64,000 nucleotides of DNA from JAHJQQ01 sp963737555 (GCA_963737555.1 CAVTTB010000004.1:62001-126000); one strand, 5' to 3'; positions 1-12,090 are shown, numbered from the stretch's first letter. The notes: a model not told the origin generated them from the letters alone. Numbers and translations are program-made.

Positions 1-126
1 CATTTTGAAGGAGCGCAGCAATATCGCATCGGGATGCGCAATCTCGGAGGCGACTTCATAACGGTCACGTGGCAGCCGTTCCAGGCCACAGACGGAGATA
101 TTGTTCAGCGTGAGAATTTTATACAT
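1..126 (-). CDS. serA: D-3-phosphoglycerate dehydrogenase, N-terminal fragment
   Basis: Only the first 42 codons lie in the window; the gene runs off the left edge. The start reads MYKILTLNNISVCGLERLP and continues with a stretch ending LLRSF, matching the N-terminus of proteobacterial phosphoglycerate dehydrogenases. That enzyme oxidises 3-phosphoglycerate to 3-phosphohydroxypyruvate, the first step of serine synthesis. The ATG lies 7 bases after the serC stop on the same strand, so serC and serA are probably co-transcribed and catalyse consecutive steps. Identification rests on a short fragment, but the operon partner supports it. Confidence 0.75.
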   Translation of the reverse strand, partial: MYKILTLNNISVCGLERLPRDRYEVASEIAHPDAILLRSFKM

Positions 127-133
127 GGTCGAG

Positions 134-1217
134 TTAACCGTTACGCTTCTGGAAATCGACCATGAAGCTGATCAAGGCATCGACGCCGGCCTCGGGCATG
201 GCGTTGTAGATACTCGCACGCATGCCGCCCACGGAACGATGGCCTTTGAGCCCGACCATGCCGGCAGCCTTGGCTTCGCTCAAAAATGTCTTGTCCAGAT
301 CGGGTTTGGCCAACACGAATGGCACGTTCATCCAGGAGCGACACGCCGGATCGACCGGGTTGGTATAGAAACCGGAGTTGTCGATCGCCGCATACAGCTT
401 GTCGGCCTTGCGCTTGATTGATTTCGGCCACTTTGCTCAGGCCGCCCTGCTGTTTGATCCACTGAAACACCAGTCCGGCCAGATACCAGCCATAGGTCGG
501 CGGCGTGTTGTACATGGATTCGTTGTCAGCATGGATCTTGTAGTCGAGCATGGTCGGCGTGCCCGGCAGGGTCTCGCCGATCAGATCTTCGCGCACGATC
601 ACGACGGTCAACCCCGCGGGGCCGATGTTCTTCTGCGCGCCGGCATAGATCAGGCCGAACTTGCTGACATCGATGGGGCGCGACAGGATGGTCGAGGACA
701 TATCGACGACCAGCGGCACATCGCCCGCCTCCGGCACCCAATGGAATTCGACACCGCCGATGGTTTCGTTCGGCGTGTAGTGCAGATAGGCAGCGTCCTT
801 GGACAGCTTCCAATCGGCGAATGCAGGTATGGTGGTGAAATTGCTCGCCTCGGAGGTCGCGGCAACATTCACGCTGCCAAATTTCTTTGCCTCACTGATG
901 GCCTTTTTCGACCAGGCGCCGGTGTTGACATAGTCCGCGCCTTTTTTGCCGCGCAGCAGGTTCATCGGGATCATGGCGAACTGGCTGCTGGCGCCGCCCT
1001 GCAGGAACAGCACTTTGTAGTTGCTCGGGATGCCCATGATCTCGCGCAGATCGGCTTCGGCCTGGCTGGCGATAGACATGAATTCCTTGTCGCGATGGCT
1101 CATTTCCATCACCGACATGCCACAGCCCTGCCAGTCGACCATTTCATCCCGCGCCTGCTGCAATACGGATTCCGGCAATACGGCGGGGCCTGCACTGAAA
1201 TTGAATACGCGCGCCAT
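134..1217 (-). CDS. serC: Phosphoserine aminotransferase SerC (one frameshift)
   Basis: PLP-dependent aminotransferase converting 3-phosphohydroxypyruvate and glutamate to phosphoserine; the same enzyme also serves pyridoxine synthesis. The N-terminus MARVFNFSAGPAVLPESVL and the internal AGAQKNIGPAGLT segment, holding the PLP lysine, are typical. The reading frame breaks near base 413, where one extra base sits after VAEINQ. The C-terminus (ending VDFQKRNG) resumes in another frame, so full length is about 360 residues, normal for the family. It sits upstream of serA and downstream of gyrA on the same strand. Because no motif is lost and the gene is metabolically central, the shift is more likely a consensus error than decay. 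Confidence 0.93.
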
Positions 1218-1317
1218 GATCTGTCTCTTACCTCATCATGTAGGTCGGGCTGAGGAACGAAGCCCAACAATCCGCGGAACATCGTTGGGCTTCACGGTCG
1301 TTCAGCCCAAGCTCGGT

Positions 1318-3895
<2,578 letters not shown>

Positions 3896-4065
3896 CTAGG
3901 GTGCTGCCAGTCCTTAACTATAATTATCGCTTCTTATTTCGTATAACTTGCATCAGCGCAATCCAATTCAGTGCGCCGGAAAGCCCGTTCAAATCGAGCA
4001 GCATCTTAGCATAGCCACCCCCCACCTGCACCTGATGAAAATGCCTGATTCGGGACCTCCGTGCC

Positions 4066-5122
4066 TTAGGCGTAATCCGCACCACTCATGAGCGCCGCCA
4101 TCTTGGCAGCGTTGGGCCGCTCGACCACACCGCGCTCGGTGACGATGACATCGATCAGTTCAGCGGGAGTGACATCGAAGGCCGGATTCCAGGCCTCGGC
4201 ACCGGCTGCGGCGATACGCTGCCCACCGAGTGCCAACACCTCGGCGGGGTCGCGGTTCTCTATGGGTATGTCCGCGCCGTTGGCAATCTGCATGTCAACC
4301 GTCGTCGTCGGCGCGACCACCATGAACCGCACGCCATGGTGACGCGCGTTTACCGCGAGGCTATAGGTGCCAATCTTGTTGGCGACATCGCCATTGGCGG
4401 CGATACGGTCCGAGCCAACGATGACCCACTGTACGCGTCCAGCGCGCATCAGCTGCGCCGCCGCACTGTCTGCGAGCAACGTGACAGGGATGTCGTCGTG
4501 CACCAATTCCCACGCCGTCAGTCGTGCGCCCTGCATCCAGGGTCGCGTCTCATCGGCGTAGACGGCGCGAATCTTTCCATTCGCCCAGCCACTGCGTATG
4601 ACACCCAATGCCGTGCCGTAGCCACCGGTCGCCAGTGAGCCGGTATTGCAATGGGTCAGCACACCGGCCAGATCTGTCAGCAGGGCCGCGCCCAATTCGC
4701 CCATGCGACGGTTGGCCTGAATATCTTCCTCGTGAATGGCGCGTGCCTCAGCCAAGCAGCGCCGCGGTCGGGTCACCTTGTAGCGATGCAAAACCTGCAC
4801 GCATGCGTGACAACGCCCAGAACAGATTGACGGCTGTCGGACGCGAAGCGGCCAAGGCGCGCATATCAGCCTCTATTTCGCGCCGCCAATCTTCACCCGC
4901 ACGCGCGTAGGCTTGGCGGGCCGCCAGAACCACGGCATAGGCTGCCGCGATGCCGATAGCCGGCGCACCGCGCACCACCATATCGCGGATCGCCTTGGCG
5001 ACCTCCGCGGCGTCGCGGAAGCGCAATCGATTTTCGCTCGCCGGTAGATCGCGTTGATCGAGCAATTGCAGACAATCTTCTTCCCAACTGACAGCACGGA
5101 CAGTGTCGTGGCTGGCTGACAT
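4066..5122 (-). CDS. mtnA: Methylthioribose-1-phosphate isomerase (one frameshift)
   Basis: Isomerises 5-methylthioribose-1-phosphate to methylthioribulose-1-phosphate in methionine salvage. Seen are the N-terminal VVRGAPAIGIAAAY segment, the catalytic cysteine in THCNTGSLATGGYG, the ADETRPWMQGARLTA motif and the catalytic aspartate in GSDRIAANGDVANKIGTY. One extra base near 4754, in the DPTAALLAEARA stretch, divides the frame; total length is about 350 residues, as expected. A GAGGTG ribosome site precedes the ATG. The gene lies upstream of gyrA as in Pseudomonas, and mtaD of the same broad pathway (methylthioadenosine use) lies 1.7 kb away on the other strand. Confidence 0.93.
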
Positions 5123-5180
5123 TTCTATTACACCTCGTGAATAAATTTAGGGGTTGGGCCTGAGTGGTGCTCGAGATTAC

Positions 5181-5948
5181 TCACGAACCTGCGGAAACAT
5201 CACTGTTCTGCTCCAGGCGCTCAAGGCGATACCCATGCTGGTAAACGGCGCTCAATTTCCAGCCATTTTCCGGCACCAACCCAAGCTTGTTACGAATCCG
5301 GCTGATGTGCGTATCCACCGTCCGTGTGTTCAATTCCGCCGTTGTACCCCAGACCGCTTCGAGGATATTGCCACGAGACAATAGGCGTCCTGCATTCCGG
5401 AGCAGGTACAGTGTCAAATCGAATTCCTTATGCGTTAAATCGACCCGTTGGTGACGCCATTCCACGATCCGGCTCAGTGTGTTGAGGCGATAATCACCGA
5501 AATCCAGCGTCTCACTTCGATCGGCCAGGGGATACGCGCGTCGCCCCAACGCGGTGATTCGCGCCAACATCTCCAACGGCTTCACCGGCTTGGTCATATA
5601 ATCGTCAGCGCCCTGCTCCAGCGCCAGCACCACATCCTCTTCCTTGTCCATCTGCGTGATAAAGATGACGGGAATCGGCCAGTCGAGGGTCTTCCTGATC
5701 CACAGCAGTTCAGAAATCCCGTCGGTATCGGGCAATACCCAATCCAAAATCACTATATCGAAGCGATCCTGGTTAAGGCACAGGCGGAACGAGGCCCCGG
5801 TCACGCACACAACGCACTCGTGGCCAGCAGCCTGTAACCAGACTTGCATCACCTCCGCCTGGCATTTGTCGTCTTCTAGCAACACTATTCTCAAGCGCGA
5901 TCTCCCCAGTAAGTATCCGCCACGGTAGACCTTTTGCAATTCTGTCAC
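5181..5948 (-). CDS. OmpR-family response regulator
   Basis: Two-domain transcription regulator of 255 residues. The receiver domain (about residues 19-135) has the acidic pair LLEDDK, the phospho-acceptor aspartate in DIVILDWVLPDTDG and the conserved lysine in MTKPVKP. The C-terminal winged-helix domain (about 150-245) shows LTHKEFDLTLYLL and VDTHISRIRNKLG. No histidine kinase lies beside it, so it is an orphan regulator within the window. The first 18 residues precede the usual receiver start (LRIVLLEDD), so the true start could lie further in. It is transcribed away from the OmpA-type gene, and the two share an upstream region. Targets cannot be told from sequence. Confidence 0.88.
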   Translation of the reverse strand: MTELQKVYRGGYLLGRSRLRIVLLEDDKCQAEVMQVWLQAAGHECVVCVTGASFRLCLNQDRFDIVILDWVLPDTDGISELLWIRKTLDWPIPVIFITQMDKEEDVVLALEQGADDYMTKPVKPLEMLARITALGRRAYPLADRSETLDFGDYRLNTLSRIVEWRHQRVDLTHKEFDLTLYLLRNAGRLLSRGNILEAVWGTTAELNTRTVDTHISRIRNKLGLVPENGWKLSAVYQHGYRLERLEQNSDVSAGS

Positions 5949-5998
5949 ACATAACCACTAGCATGTGAACAACAACTGTTGTAGTGTATTTGACCTCA

Positions 5999-6014
5999 TG
6001 GGTCAGTGGACCCA
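5999..6014. promoter_or_regulatory. Palindrome in divergent promoter region
   Basis: The perfect 6-base inverted repeat TGGGTC-AGTG-GACCCA lies between the divergently transcribed response regulator and the OmpA-type gene. A second near-palindrome, ACAACAACTGTTGT, lies about 30 bases to the left. Either could be an operator for the adjacent regulator, but only the symmetry is seen; binding is inference. Confidence 0.35.
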
Positions 6015-6066
6015 CCAGTATCAAGTGACGCCACATACAATTCTCATTTAAAAGGGAGCACCGATA

Positions 6067-6679
6067 ATGAACAAGACCTTTCTGAACTTGCCGTTATTGC
6101 CGGCCTCGGTCTGAGCGCACCGGCTTTCGCCCACGAAGCTGGCCAGGCAAATGCCGCCGTCGTCGGTGATGGCACCGGCCATTGCATCAGCAGACGGCTC
6201 GGGTGAGAACGTCCGTACCTCCGCCTGGACTGCTGAAGAAGCTGCCGTAGCCTGTGGCGCCACCGTCGCCGCCGTGGCAGCCGAACCGGCCCCGGCACCC
6301 GGTGCCGACACCGGTCAGCGAGACCATCACCCTGTCCGCCGCCGCCCTGTTCGACTTCGACAAGTGCCACCATCAAGCCCGATGCCGCCCGCAGCTGGAT
6401 GAATTCGCCGACCGCGTAAGGCCGTCTGTCCTCGGTCGAATCCGTCAGTGTCGTCGGTCACACCGACAGCGTCGGCACCGATGCCTACAATGAGAAGCTG
6501 TCCGATGCGTCGTGCCAGCGCGGTCAGAGACTACCTGGTCGACCAGGGCGTCAATGCCGCGTCATCAACACCTCCGGTATGGGTGAAAGCCAGCCGGTCG
6601 CCGACAACGCACCGCTGATGGACGCGAGCAGAACCGTCGCGTGGAAATCACCTTCAAGGGTAGCGAAACCCTGAAGTAA
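6067..6679 (+). CDS. OmpA-family outer-membrane protein (several frameshifts)
   Basis: Starts MNKTFLNL after an AAGGGAG ribosome site, with a signal peptide ending SAPAFA that resumes in the next frame. A short linker rich in alanine and proline follows, then an OmpA C-terminal peptidoglycan-binding domain: LSAAALFDFDK, VVGHTDSVGTDAYNEKLS and, near the end, RRVEITFKGSETLK. The segments lie in three frames, with at least four single-base indels in about 600 bases, much denser than in the flanking genes. The corrected length is about 205 residues, so there is room for a short N-terminal domain but not a full 8-strand barrel. It could be a real pseudogene, but the intact motifs argue for sequence error. 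Confidence 0.75.
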
Positions 6680-6705
6680 GCTGAGCGCATTACCCGCAAG
6701 TACGC

Positions 6706-6731
6706 CATCGGCCGCCGCAAGGCGGCCGATG
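6706..6731 (+). terminator. Hairpin terminator after the OmpA-type gene
   Basis: A perfect 11-base-pair stem (CATCGGCCGCC / GGCGGCCGATG) with a GCAA tetraloop begins 26 bases after the OmpA-type stop and is followed by CATTTCTGCTC. The hairpin is strong but the T-tract is weak, so termination may be incomplete. Confidence 0.6.
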
Positions 6732-6833
6732 CATTTCTGCTCCTCGCTGGCCCACCTGCTCCACTCTGCTGCCTTAAAGATGCTTCGTTGAACGTTTTCG
6801 GTATACTGCCGCGAACACAACGATTATTCGCCC

Positions 6834-8170
6834 ATGCACACCGTCGATACCCTCCTGCACGCACGCTGGATCATCCCGATCGAACCGGACGATCGCGTCC
6901 TCACCGATCACAGTCTCGCCATTCATGAAGGGCGCATCGTTGCCGTTCTACCGACCGGCCAGGCGCGTACGCAATATCGCGGCACTACCGAACTCACGCT
7001 CGACCGGCATGCGCTGATACCGGGACTCGTCAACGCGCACACCCACGCCGCGATGTCCTTGCTGCGCGGCTTGGCCGATGACCTGCACCTGATGGACTGG
7101 TTGCAGCATCACATCTGGCCGGCCGAAGCGCGCTGGGTAAACGAGGAGTTCGTACACGACGGCACCGAACTCGCCATCGCCGAAATGCTGCGCGGCGGCA
7201 CGACTTGTTTCAACGACATGTATTTCTTCCCCGAGGTCACCGCGCGGGTCGCCGCCAACGCGGGCATGCGCGCCACGGTCGGGTTGATCCTCATCGACTT
7301 CCCCACCGCCTACGCCGCCGATCCCGACGAATATCTGACCAAGGGCCTGGCGCTGCACGACGCCTATCGCAGCCATCCACTGATCCACACGGCATTCGCA
7401 CCGCATGCACCGTACAGCGTGTCCGATGCGCCACTGGATCGCGTGCGCGTACTCGCCGATGAGTTGGACATTCCGATCCACATGCACATTCACGAAACGG
7501 CGCATGAGGTCGAACAGGCCGTGCAGCAATCCGGTCAACGCCCACTCGCGCGCTTGAACGCGCTGGGCGTGGTCTCGCCGGCACTGCTCGCCGTGCACAT
7601 GACGCAGTTGACCGACGATGAGATCGCGCTGTGCGCCGCCAACGGTGTCAGCGTCCTGCACTGTCCGGAATCGAATTTAAAACTCGCCAGCGGCTTCTGC
7701 CCGGTGCACAAGACTGCTCGCAGGCTGGCATCAACGTCGCACTCGGCACCGACGGCGCGGCCAGCAACAACGATCTCGACATGCTCGGCGAATTGCGCAG
7801 CGCCGCCCTGTTAGCCAAGGCCGTCAGCGGCGACGCCAGCGCCGTGCCCGCCTATCAGGCCTTGCGCATGGCCACATTGAACGGCGCCATCGCGTTGGGC
7901 CTGGGCGATCAAATCGGCTCGCTGGTGCCAGGCAAATGGGCCGATATCTGCGCCGTGCGCCTGGACGATATCGAAGCCACACCGCTGTATCACCCACTGT
8001 CGCAACTGGTCTATGCCAGCAGCCGCCATCAGGTCAGCGATGTGTGGGTCGCCGGCGAACACCTACTCAAGGAACGCGCCCTGACGCGCATGGACGAGGC
8101 CGACATTCTGCGCCGCGCCCGGCAATGGCAAGCGCGCATCGGCGCGGGCGATGTCGAAGTGAACACCTAA
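6834..8170 (+). CDS. mtaD: 5-methylthioadenosine/S-adenosylhomocysteine deaminase (frameshifted)
   Basis: Amidohydrolase that deaminates methylthioadenosine or S-adenosylhomocysteine to the inosine forms. Metal ligands are visible: HTH in VNAHTHAAMSLLRGLADD, the histidine of MHIHETAHEV, and the aspartate of TDGAASNNDLDM. The frame breaks near 7712-7725, where two extra single bases separate SGFCPVHK from LLAAGINVALGTDG; the corrected length is about 444 residues, normal for the family. A TATACT -10-like box lies at 6802. mtaD-ubiG-mupP is a conserved gammaproteobacterial order. MtaD and MtnA act on linked methylthio-nucleoside pools, which suits their proximity. Confidence 0.9.
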
Positions 8171-8196
8171 GCCCTCAATTCGGATACCACACACCT

Positions 8197-8303
8197 TGTA
8201 GGAGCGAGCCTCTGGCCGCGAACGGTTCGGTAAATCGCCGTTCGCGGCCATGCCCCAGGGCAGCCTCTCGGCGCAAGCGCCTCACCTTCAGGCCGCTCCT
8301 ACA
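8197..8303. repeat. REP-like palindromic repeat element
   Basis: The stretch between mtaD and ubiG is bounded by TGTAGGAGCG and CGCTCCTACA, the inverted termini of a repeat class widespread in gammaproteobacteria. Inside is a perfect 12-base inverted repeat (8214-8225 against 8238-8249, GGCCGCGAACGG and its complement). It holds no gene. Function is unknown; such elements are usually non-autonomous repeats spread through a genome. Confidence 0.75.
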
Positions 8304-8359
8304 ATGACAATCTGCCATCCGCCTCGCACCGAACGATCCATCGCGTTATCCTAACGCCC

Positions 8360-9064
8360 ATGCCCCACACCGCTCACAACGTCGACCCCGCCGAAATCGC
8401 CAAGTTCGAGGAACTCGCCGCGCGCTGGTGGGACCCGCACAGCGAATTCAAACCGCTGCACGATATCAATCCACTGCGTCTGGATTACATCGAGCGCCTC
8501 GAACCCCTGCAGGGTAAACGCGTGCTGGATGTCGGCTGCGGTGGCGGACTGCTCAGCGAAGGCATGGCCGCGCGCGGTGCGCAGGTCACCGGCATCGACA
8601 TGGGCGAGGCGCCGCTGTCGGTCGCCAAATTACACCTGTACGAATCCGGTCTCGAAGTTGATTACCAGCAAATCACCGCCGAGTTAATGGCTGATGAAAA
8701 CCCCGCCGCTTTCGACATCGTCACCTGCCTGGAGATGCTCGAACATGTACCGCGACCGGACTCGGTGATCGCCGCCTGCGCACGCATGGTCAAGCCCGGT
8801 GGCTTAGTGGTGTTCTCGACGCTCAACCGCAATCCGAAATCCTATTTGTTCGCCATCGTCGGCGCCGAATATGTGCTGCGCATGCTGCCCAAGGGCACGC
8901 ACGATTTCCGCAAGTTCATCCGCCCGTCCGAACTCGACAGCTGGGCGCGTTCCGCTGATTTGGCCATGTCTGATATCAGCGGCATGACGTACAACCCGTT
9001 CACCGCGAGCTACAGCTTGGGCAATGATGTCGCCGTGAATTACCTCGCCGCGTATCGTCGCTGA
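8360..9064 (+). CDS. ubiG: Ubiquinone biosynthesis O-methyltransferase UbiG
   Basis: SAM-dependent methyltransferase performing both O-methylations of ubiquinone synthesis at the membrane surface. The family start motif AARWWDPHSEFKPLHDINPLR, the SAM-binding loop VLDVGCGGGLLSEGMA, the acidic GIDMGEAPL strand and VTCLEMLEHVPRP are all present. Length is 234 residues, normal. Its stop is 3 bases before the next gene's ATG, so it is co-transcribed with the HAD phosphatase, as in Pseudomonas. Ubiquinone synthesis implies a respiratory lifestyle, relevant beside the hydrogenase genes further right. Confidence 0.96.
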   Translation: MPHTAHNVDPAEIAKFEELAARWWDPHSEFKPLHDINPLRLDYIERLEPLQGKRVLDVGCGGGLLSEGMAARGAQVTGIDMGEAPLSVAKLHLYESGLEVDYQQITAELMADENPAAFDIVTCLEMLEHVPRPDSVIAACARMVKPGGLVVFSTLNRNPKSYLFAIVGAEYVLRMLPKGTHDFRKFIRPSELDSWARSADLAMSDISGMTYNPFTASYSLGNDVAVNYLAAYRR

Positions 9065-9067
9065 ATC

Positions 9068-9770
9068 ATGTCGTCATCCTCCACTGCCGCGGATCGACGC
9101 ATCCGCACCGTTCTGTTCGATCTCGACGGCACCCTGCTCGACACCGCGCCTGATCTCGCCTTTGCGCTGAACGAAACCTTGCGCGAGTTCGGACTAGCAC
9201 CGTTGCCGTATGAAACCATCCGCCCGGTCGTCTCGCACGGCGGCATCGCACTGATCAAACTCGGTTTCGGCTTGAATCCCGATGACGAAGGCTATCAGCC
9301 ACGTCGCGAATATCTCTTGAACACCTACCGCGCCAACATCGCGCGCGAAACCCGCCCATTCGACGGCATGGATGAACTACTGGACACACTGGAACGCCAA
9401 GGCCTGAACTGGGGCGTGGTCACCAACAAACCCGCCTGGCTCACCGAACCGCTGTTGCAGGAACTCGGACTTGTACGAGCGCGCCGCCGTCGTCGTCAGC
9501 GGCGACACCCTCAACGAACGCAAACCCCACCCCGCGCCCATGCTGCTCGCCTGCGAACGCGCCGGCTCGCACGCGCACGAATGCCTGTACGTCGGCGACG
9601 CCAAACGCGACATCGAGGCCGGCATCAACGCCGGCATGCCGACACTGGTCGCGCTGTTCGGTTACATCGGGGATGAGGATGATCCGCACAACTGGGGAGC
9701 GGATGCGTTGGTGGAGACGCCGGGGGAGATTTTGGGGTGGCTTGAGCATACCACGGAAACAGTGCATTGA
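9068..9770 (+). CDS. mupP: HAD-family phosphatase, MupP/Gph type (one frameshift)
   Basis: Haloacid-dehalogenase phosphatase with motif I FDLDGTLLDT, threonine motif VVTNKPAWL and motif III/IV KPHPAPML ... YVGDAKRDIEAG. An extra T near 9472 (after LLQELGL) shifts the frame; the corrected length is about 233 residues. The position directly after ubiG matches the Pseudomonas gene whose product MupP removes phosphate from N-acetylmuramate-6-phosphate in cell-wall recycling, and the RPVVSHGG segment fits that group. Phosphoglycolate phosphatase (Gph) is the common alternative label; sequence alone does not settle the substrate. Confidence 0.8.
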
Positions 9771-10229
9771 GAAACGCAGCATAGTGCCAAGGCCTAATTT
9801 ACCTTTACTTAGACCGTCGGCCATTTTATGCCGCATCCTAAAGCGACCAATAGTAATGCTATAGTGCATGCGCACGTATCTGCACAGCTCAAAACGCATC
9901 TCTGCAATCCGCCACCAACGATGCTGGTATCCTGAATAGCGGCAGGCTTGCTACTCCCAAAAACAAATAGATCCGAACAGCATATGATCTCGTAATCACT
10001 TATGGTCAGCACGTTATGCGATAATTCTTTTCGAATAGTTTCCGGAATATGAAAAAGTAATTGCCAATACCACAAGTATTACGGACATGAATCAGACCGC
10101 CATGACAACAGCAACAAACGACATTCGATTGATCTGACAACACCATCAGAAATTGGCAGTACAATCAGAGACGCATCCATCGAGCTGTATCCCAGGAAAA
10201 ACGTGGTCGACTAGATTTACGCAGCGATC
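9771..10229. other. A+T-richer stretch without a recognisable gene
   Basis: No gene is supported between the mupP stop and the broken hicB. Base composition is visibly richer in A+T than the flanks, and open frames here are short and unlike known families. One minus-strand frame (9809-10075) begins with the plausible-looking MWYWQLLFHIPETIRKELSH but degenerates. It may be the remains of an acquired gene next to the decayed toxin-antitoxin pair. Confidence 0.4.
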
Positions 10230-10449
10230 CTACGCCGCCACCTCAACATACGACGAACGGCTAGCCGGCTTGGGAATCATCATATACCCTCCGCACGTCA
10301 GCCGCCTGGATATGAATGCTCGATGGCCTCGCGCATATTGCGTTCGAGTCTCTTCCAGACGTTTGACCGGTGGATACACAGCCAGGCAAGGTCGGGCGAG
10401 TACGCGGAAAACCCCGTTTCAGTCTCTTCGATCACAATGAGGATTTCAT
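10230..10449 (-). pseudogene. hicB: HicB-type antitoxin, broken by frameshifts
   Basis: Read across frames, the minus strand gives the HicB partial RNase-H fold: LIVIEETETGFSAYSPDL, then PGCVSTGQT, LEE, ERNMREAIE, and finally PKPASRSSYVEVAA before TAG. These are family landmarks, but at least four single-base indels interrupt them, so no intact frame survives. HicB normally neutralises the HicA mRNA interferase and represses its own promoter. The corrected length, about 73 residues, fits the short HicB form without a large DNA-binding tail. Its ATG overlaps the hicA stop (ATGA), normal for hicAB. Whether this is decay or sequence error is open. Confidence 0.7.
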
Positions 10450-10633
10450 GGCGTGAGCCCGGCCTGTTGCAGAATAGCTATTAAGGGTGCCCGGCGCTAG
10501 GTCATCACTCGAATGACCGGGTACCGTACCAGTGCGCTCTTGGTTGCGGTGCTTGAACGACGGTGACTACCCTTGGTACGCACTAGATACCAACTCCGCT
10601 TCGATCAATGCGGATCGCGTCCCTGACCTTCAT
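10446..10633 (-). pseudogene. hicA: HicA-type mRNA interferase toxin, broken by frameshifts
   Basis: The minus strand encodes, over several frames, the HicA double-stranded-RNA-binding-like fold: WYLVRTKGSH with the catalytic histidine, then FKH, GTV, PGHSSDDLAPGTLNS and ILQQAGLTP before TGA. HicA toxins cleave mRNA and tmRNA when HicB is lost. From the ATG at 10633 the full length would be about 62 residues, normal for the family. Three or more indels break it. Gene order toxin then antitoxin with a 4-base overlap is the standard hicAB layout. An intact toxin beside a broken antitoxin would be lethal, so joint inactivation or joint sequence error is expected. Confidence 0.68.
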
Positions 10634-10773
10634 ATCCCATGCCTTCCTGGCTGGGTGATAGACTCGCTGAACCGGACTCTAGGCTGATCGGGCCATGCAT
10701 GCATCAGCGACGTCCCGATTCAACCCCTTCGCAGGCGCAATGTCAATTTCCTGCACCCACCCACCCCAATGCT

Positions 10774-12090
10774 ATGATGCCCACCATGCCACCCATCGAC
10801 AGCACCGTCTTTATCCTCGCCGTCACCCTGGCTGCCCTGTTGGGTGGACTGGTGGTGTTTCTCGTCCAGCATCGCAAACAGTCGACGTTGCGCGCCGAGA
10901 ACGCACGCTTGGAGGCGGAACTCACGGTCGAACGTCGCCGCGCCGAGGAACGCATCATCGCCTTGGACGAGGCGCGTGATCAGTTGCGCGAAACCTTCGG
11001 CGCGATGGCCAGCGAGGCGCTCAAACACAACAGTGGCGAGTTTCTCAAACTCGCACAGGAGAACCTCAAGAGCTTTCAGACACACGCCGAGGGCAATCTC
11101 ACCCAGCGCGAGAAGGCGGTCGAGAATCTGGTCAAGCCGATCCGCGAGGCGCTGGAGAAAACCGAATTGCAGATTCGCCATATGGAGAATGATCGCAAAG
11201 AGGCCTACGGCTCGCTGACCAAGCATCTCGAAACCATGGCCGCGTCGCAAAAATTGTTGCAGGGCGAGACGCGCAATCTGGTGCAGGCACTGCGCCGACC
11301 CGAGGTGCGCGGACAATGGGGCGAGCTGACGCTCAAGCGTCTGGCCGAACTCGCCGGCATGGTCGACCGCTGCGATTTCTACGAACAGGAACAGGTGCAG
11401 ACCGATACGGGCCGGCAGCGTCCGGACATGATCGTGCGCATGCCCGACGGGCGCGAGATCGTCGTCGATGCCAAGACGCCGCTGGACGCCTATCTCAGCG
11501 CCATCGAGGCGGGCGACGACGAGACCCGCAAGCGCGAGTTGGAACGCCATGCACGCAAGGTGCGCGAGCGCGTGCGCGAACTCTCGGCCAAGGCCTATTG
11601 GCAGCAGTTCCGCAACGCGCCGGATTTCGTGGTGCTGTTCATCCCCGGCGATCAGTTCCTCACCGCCGCGCTGGATCATGACCGGTCGTTGCTGGAAGAC
11701 GCGCTTGCCGCCAAGGTCATCCTCGCCACGCCGACCAGCTTCGTCGCCTTGCTGCGCGCAGTGGCCTTCGGCTGGCGTCAAGAAGCGCTCAATGAAAACG
11801 CCGAGAAGATTCGCGAAGTGGGCGAAGATCTGTACCAGCGCTTAGGCACCTTCGCCGATCATTTAAGCAAGGTCGGCAAGAGTCTGGACAGCAGCGTGAA
11901 CGCGTATAACAAAGCCGTCGGTTCCTTCGACAGTCGCATCCTGCCCGGCGCGCGCAAGTTCGCCGAACTGGGCATCGCCGCGAAGACCGAAGTCACCGAG
12001 CCAGACCAGATCGAACGCGCGGCACGCACAGTGCAGACGGCCGTCGATTCAGCCGAGCTCGTGGACAACGAAACACCTATCGGGCATTGA
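10774..12090 (+). CDS. rmuC: DNA recombination protein RmuC homologue
   Basis: RmuC-family protein of about 438 residues. An N-terminal membrane segment (about residues 9-30, FILAVTLAALLGGLVVFLV) is followed by a long coiled coil and a nuclease-like domain with VRGQWGELTLKRLAELAGM, RPDMIVRMPDGREIVVDAKTPL and NAPDFVVLFIPGD. RmuC limits inversion rearrangements at short inverted repeats in E. coli, with a PD-(D/E)XK-like fold predicted. The frame is open further upstream, but the family start with a membrane segment suits the ATG at 10774 (a third in-frame ATG lies at 10786). No clear ribosome site was seen. The gene overlaps nothing and begins the insertion containing hpnCDE. Confidence 0.9.
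   Translation: MMPTMPPIDSTVFILAVTLAALLGGLVVFLVQHRKQSTLRAENARLEAELTVERRRAEERIIALDEARDQLRETFGAMASEALKHNSGEFLKLAQENLKSFQTHAEGNLTQREKAVENLVKPIREALEKTELQIRHMENDRKEAYGSLTKHLETMAASQKLLQGETRNLVQALRRPEVRGQWGELTLKRLAELAGMVDRCDFYEQEQVQTDTGRQRPDMIVRMPDGREIVVDAKTPLDAYLSAIEAGDDETRKRELERHARKVRERVRELSAKAYWQQFRNAPDFVVLFIPGDQFLTAALDHDRSLLEDALAAKVILATPTSFVALLRAVAFGWRQEALNENAEKIREVGEDLYQRLGTFADHLSKVGKSLDSSVNAYNKAVGSFDSRILPGARKFAELGIAAKTEVTEPDQIERAARTVQTAVDSAELVDNETPIGH

Noticed and set aside
10153..10440. Plus-strand 95-codon frame
   Set aside because: It overlaps the HicB remnant on the other strand and has no family features.
10639..10773. Extended N-terminus of RmuC
   Set aside because: The extra 45 residues are unlike the family, which begins with a membrane segment soon after the start at 10774.
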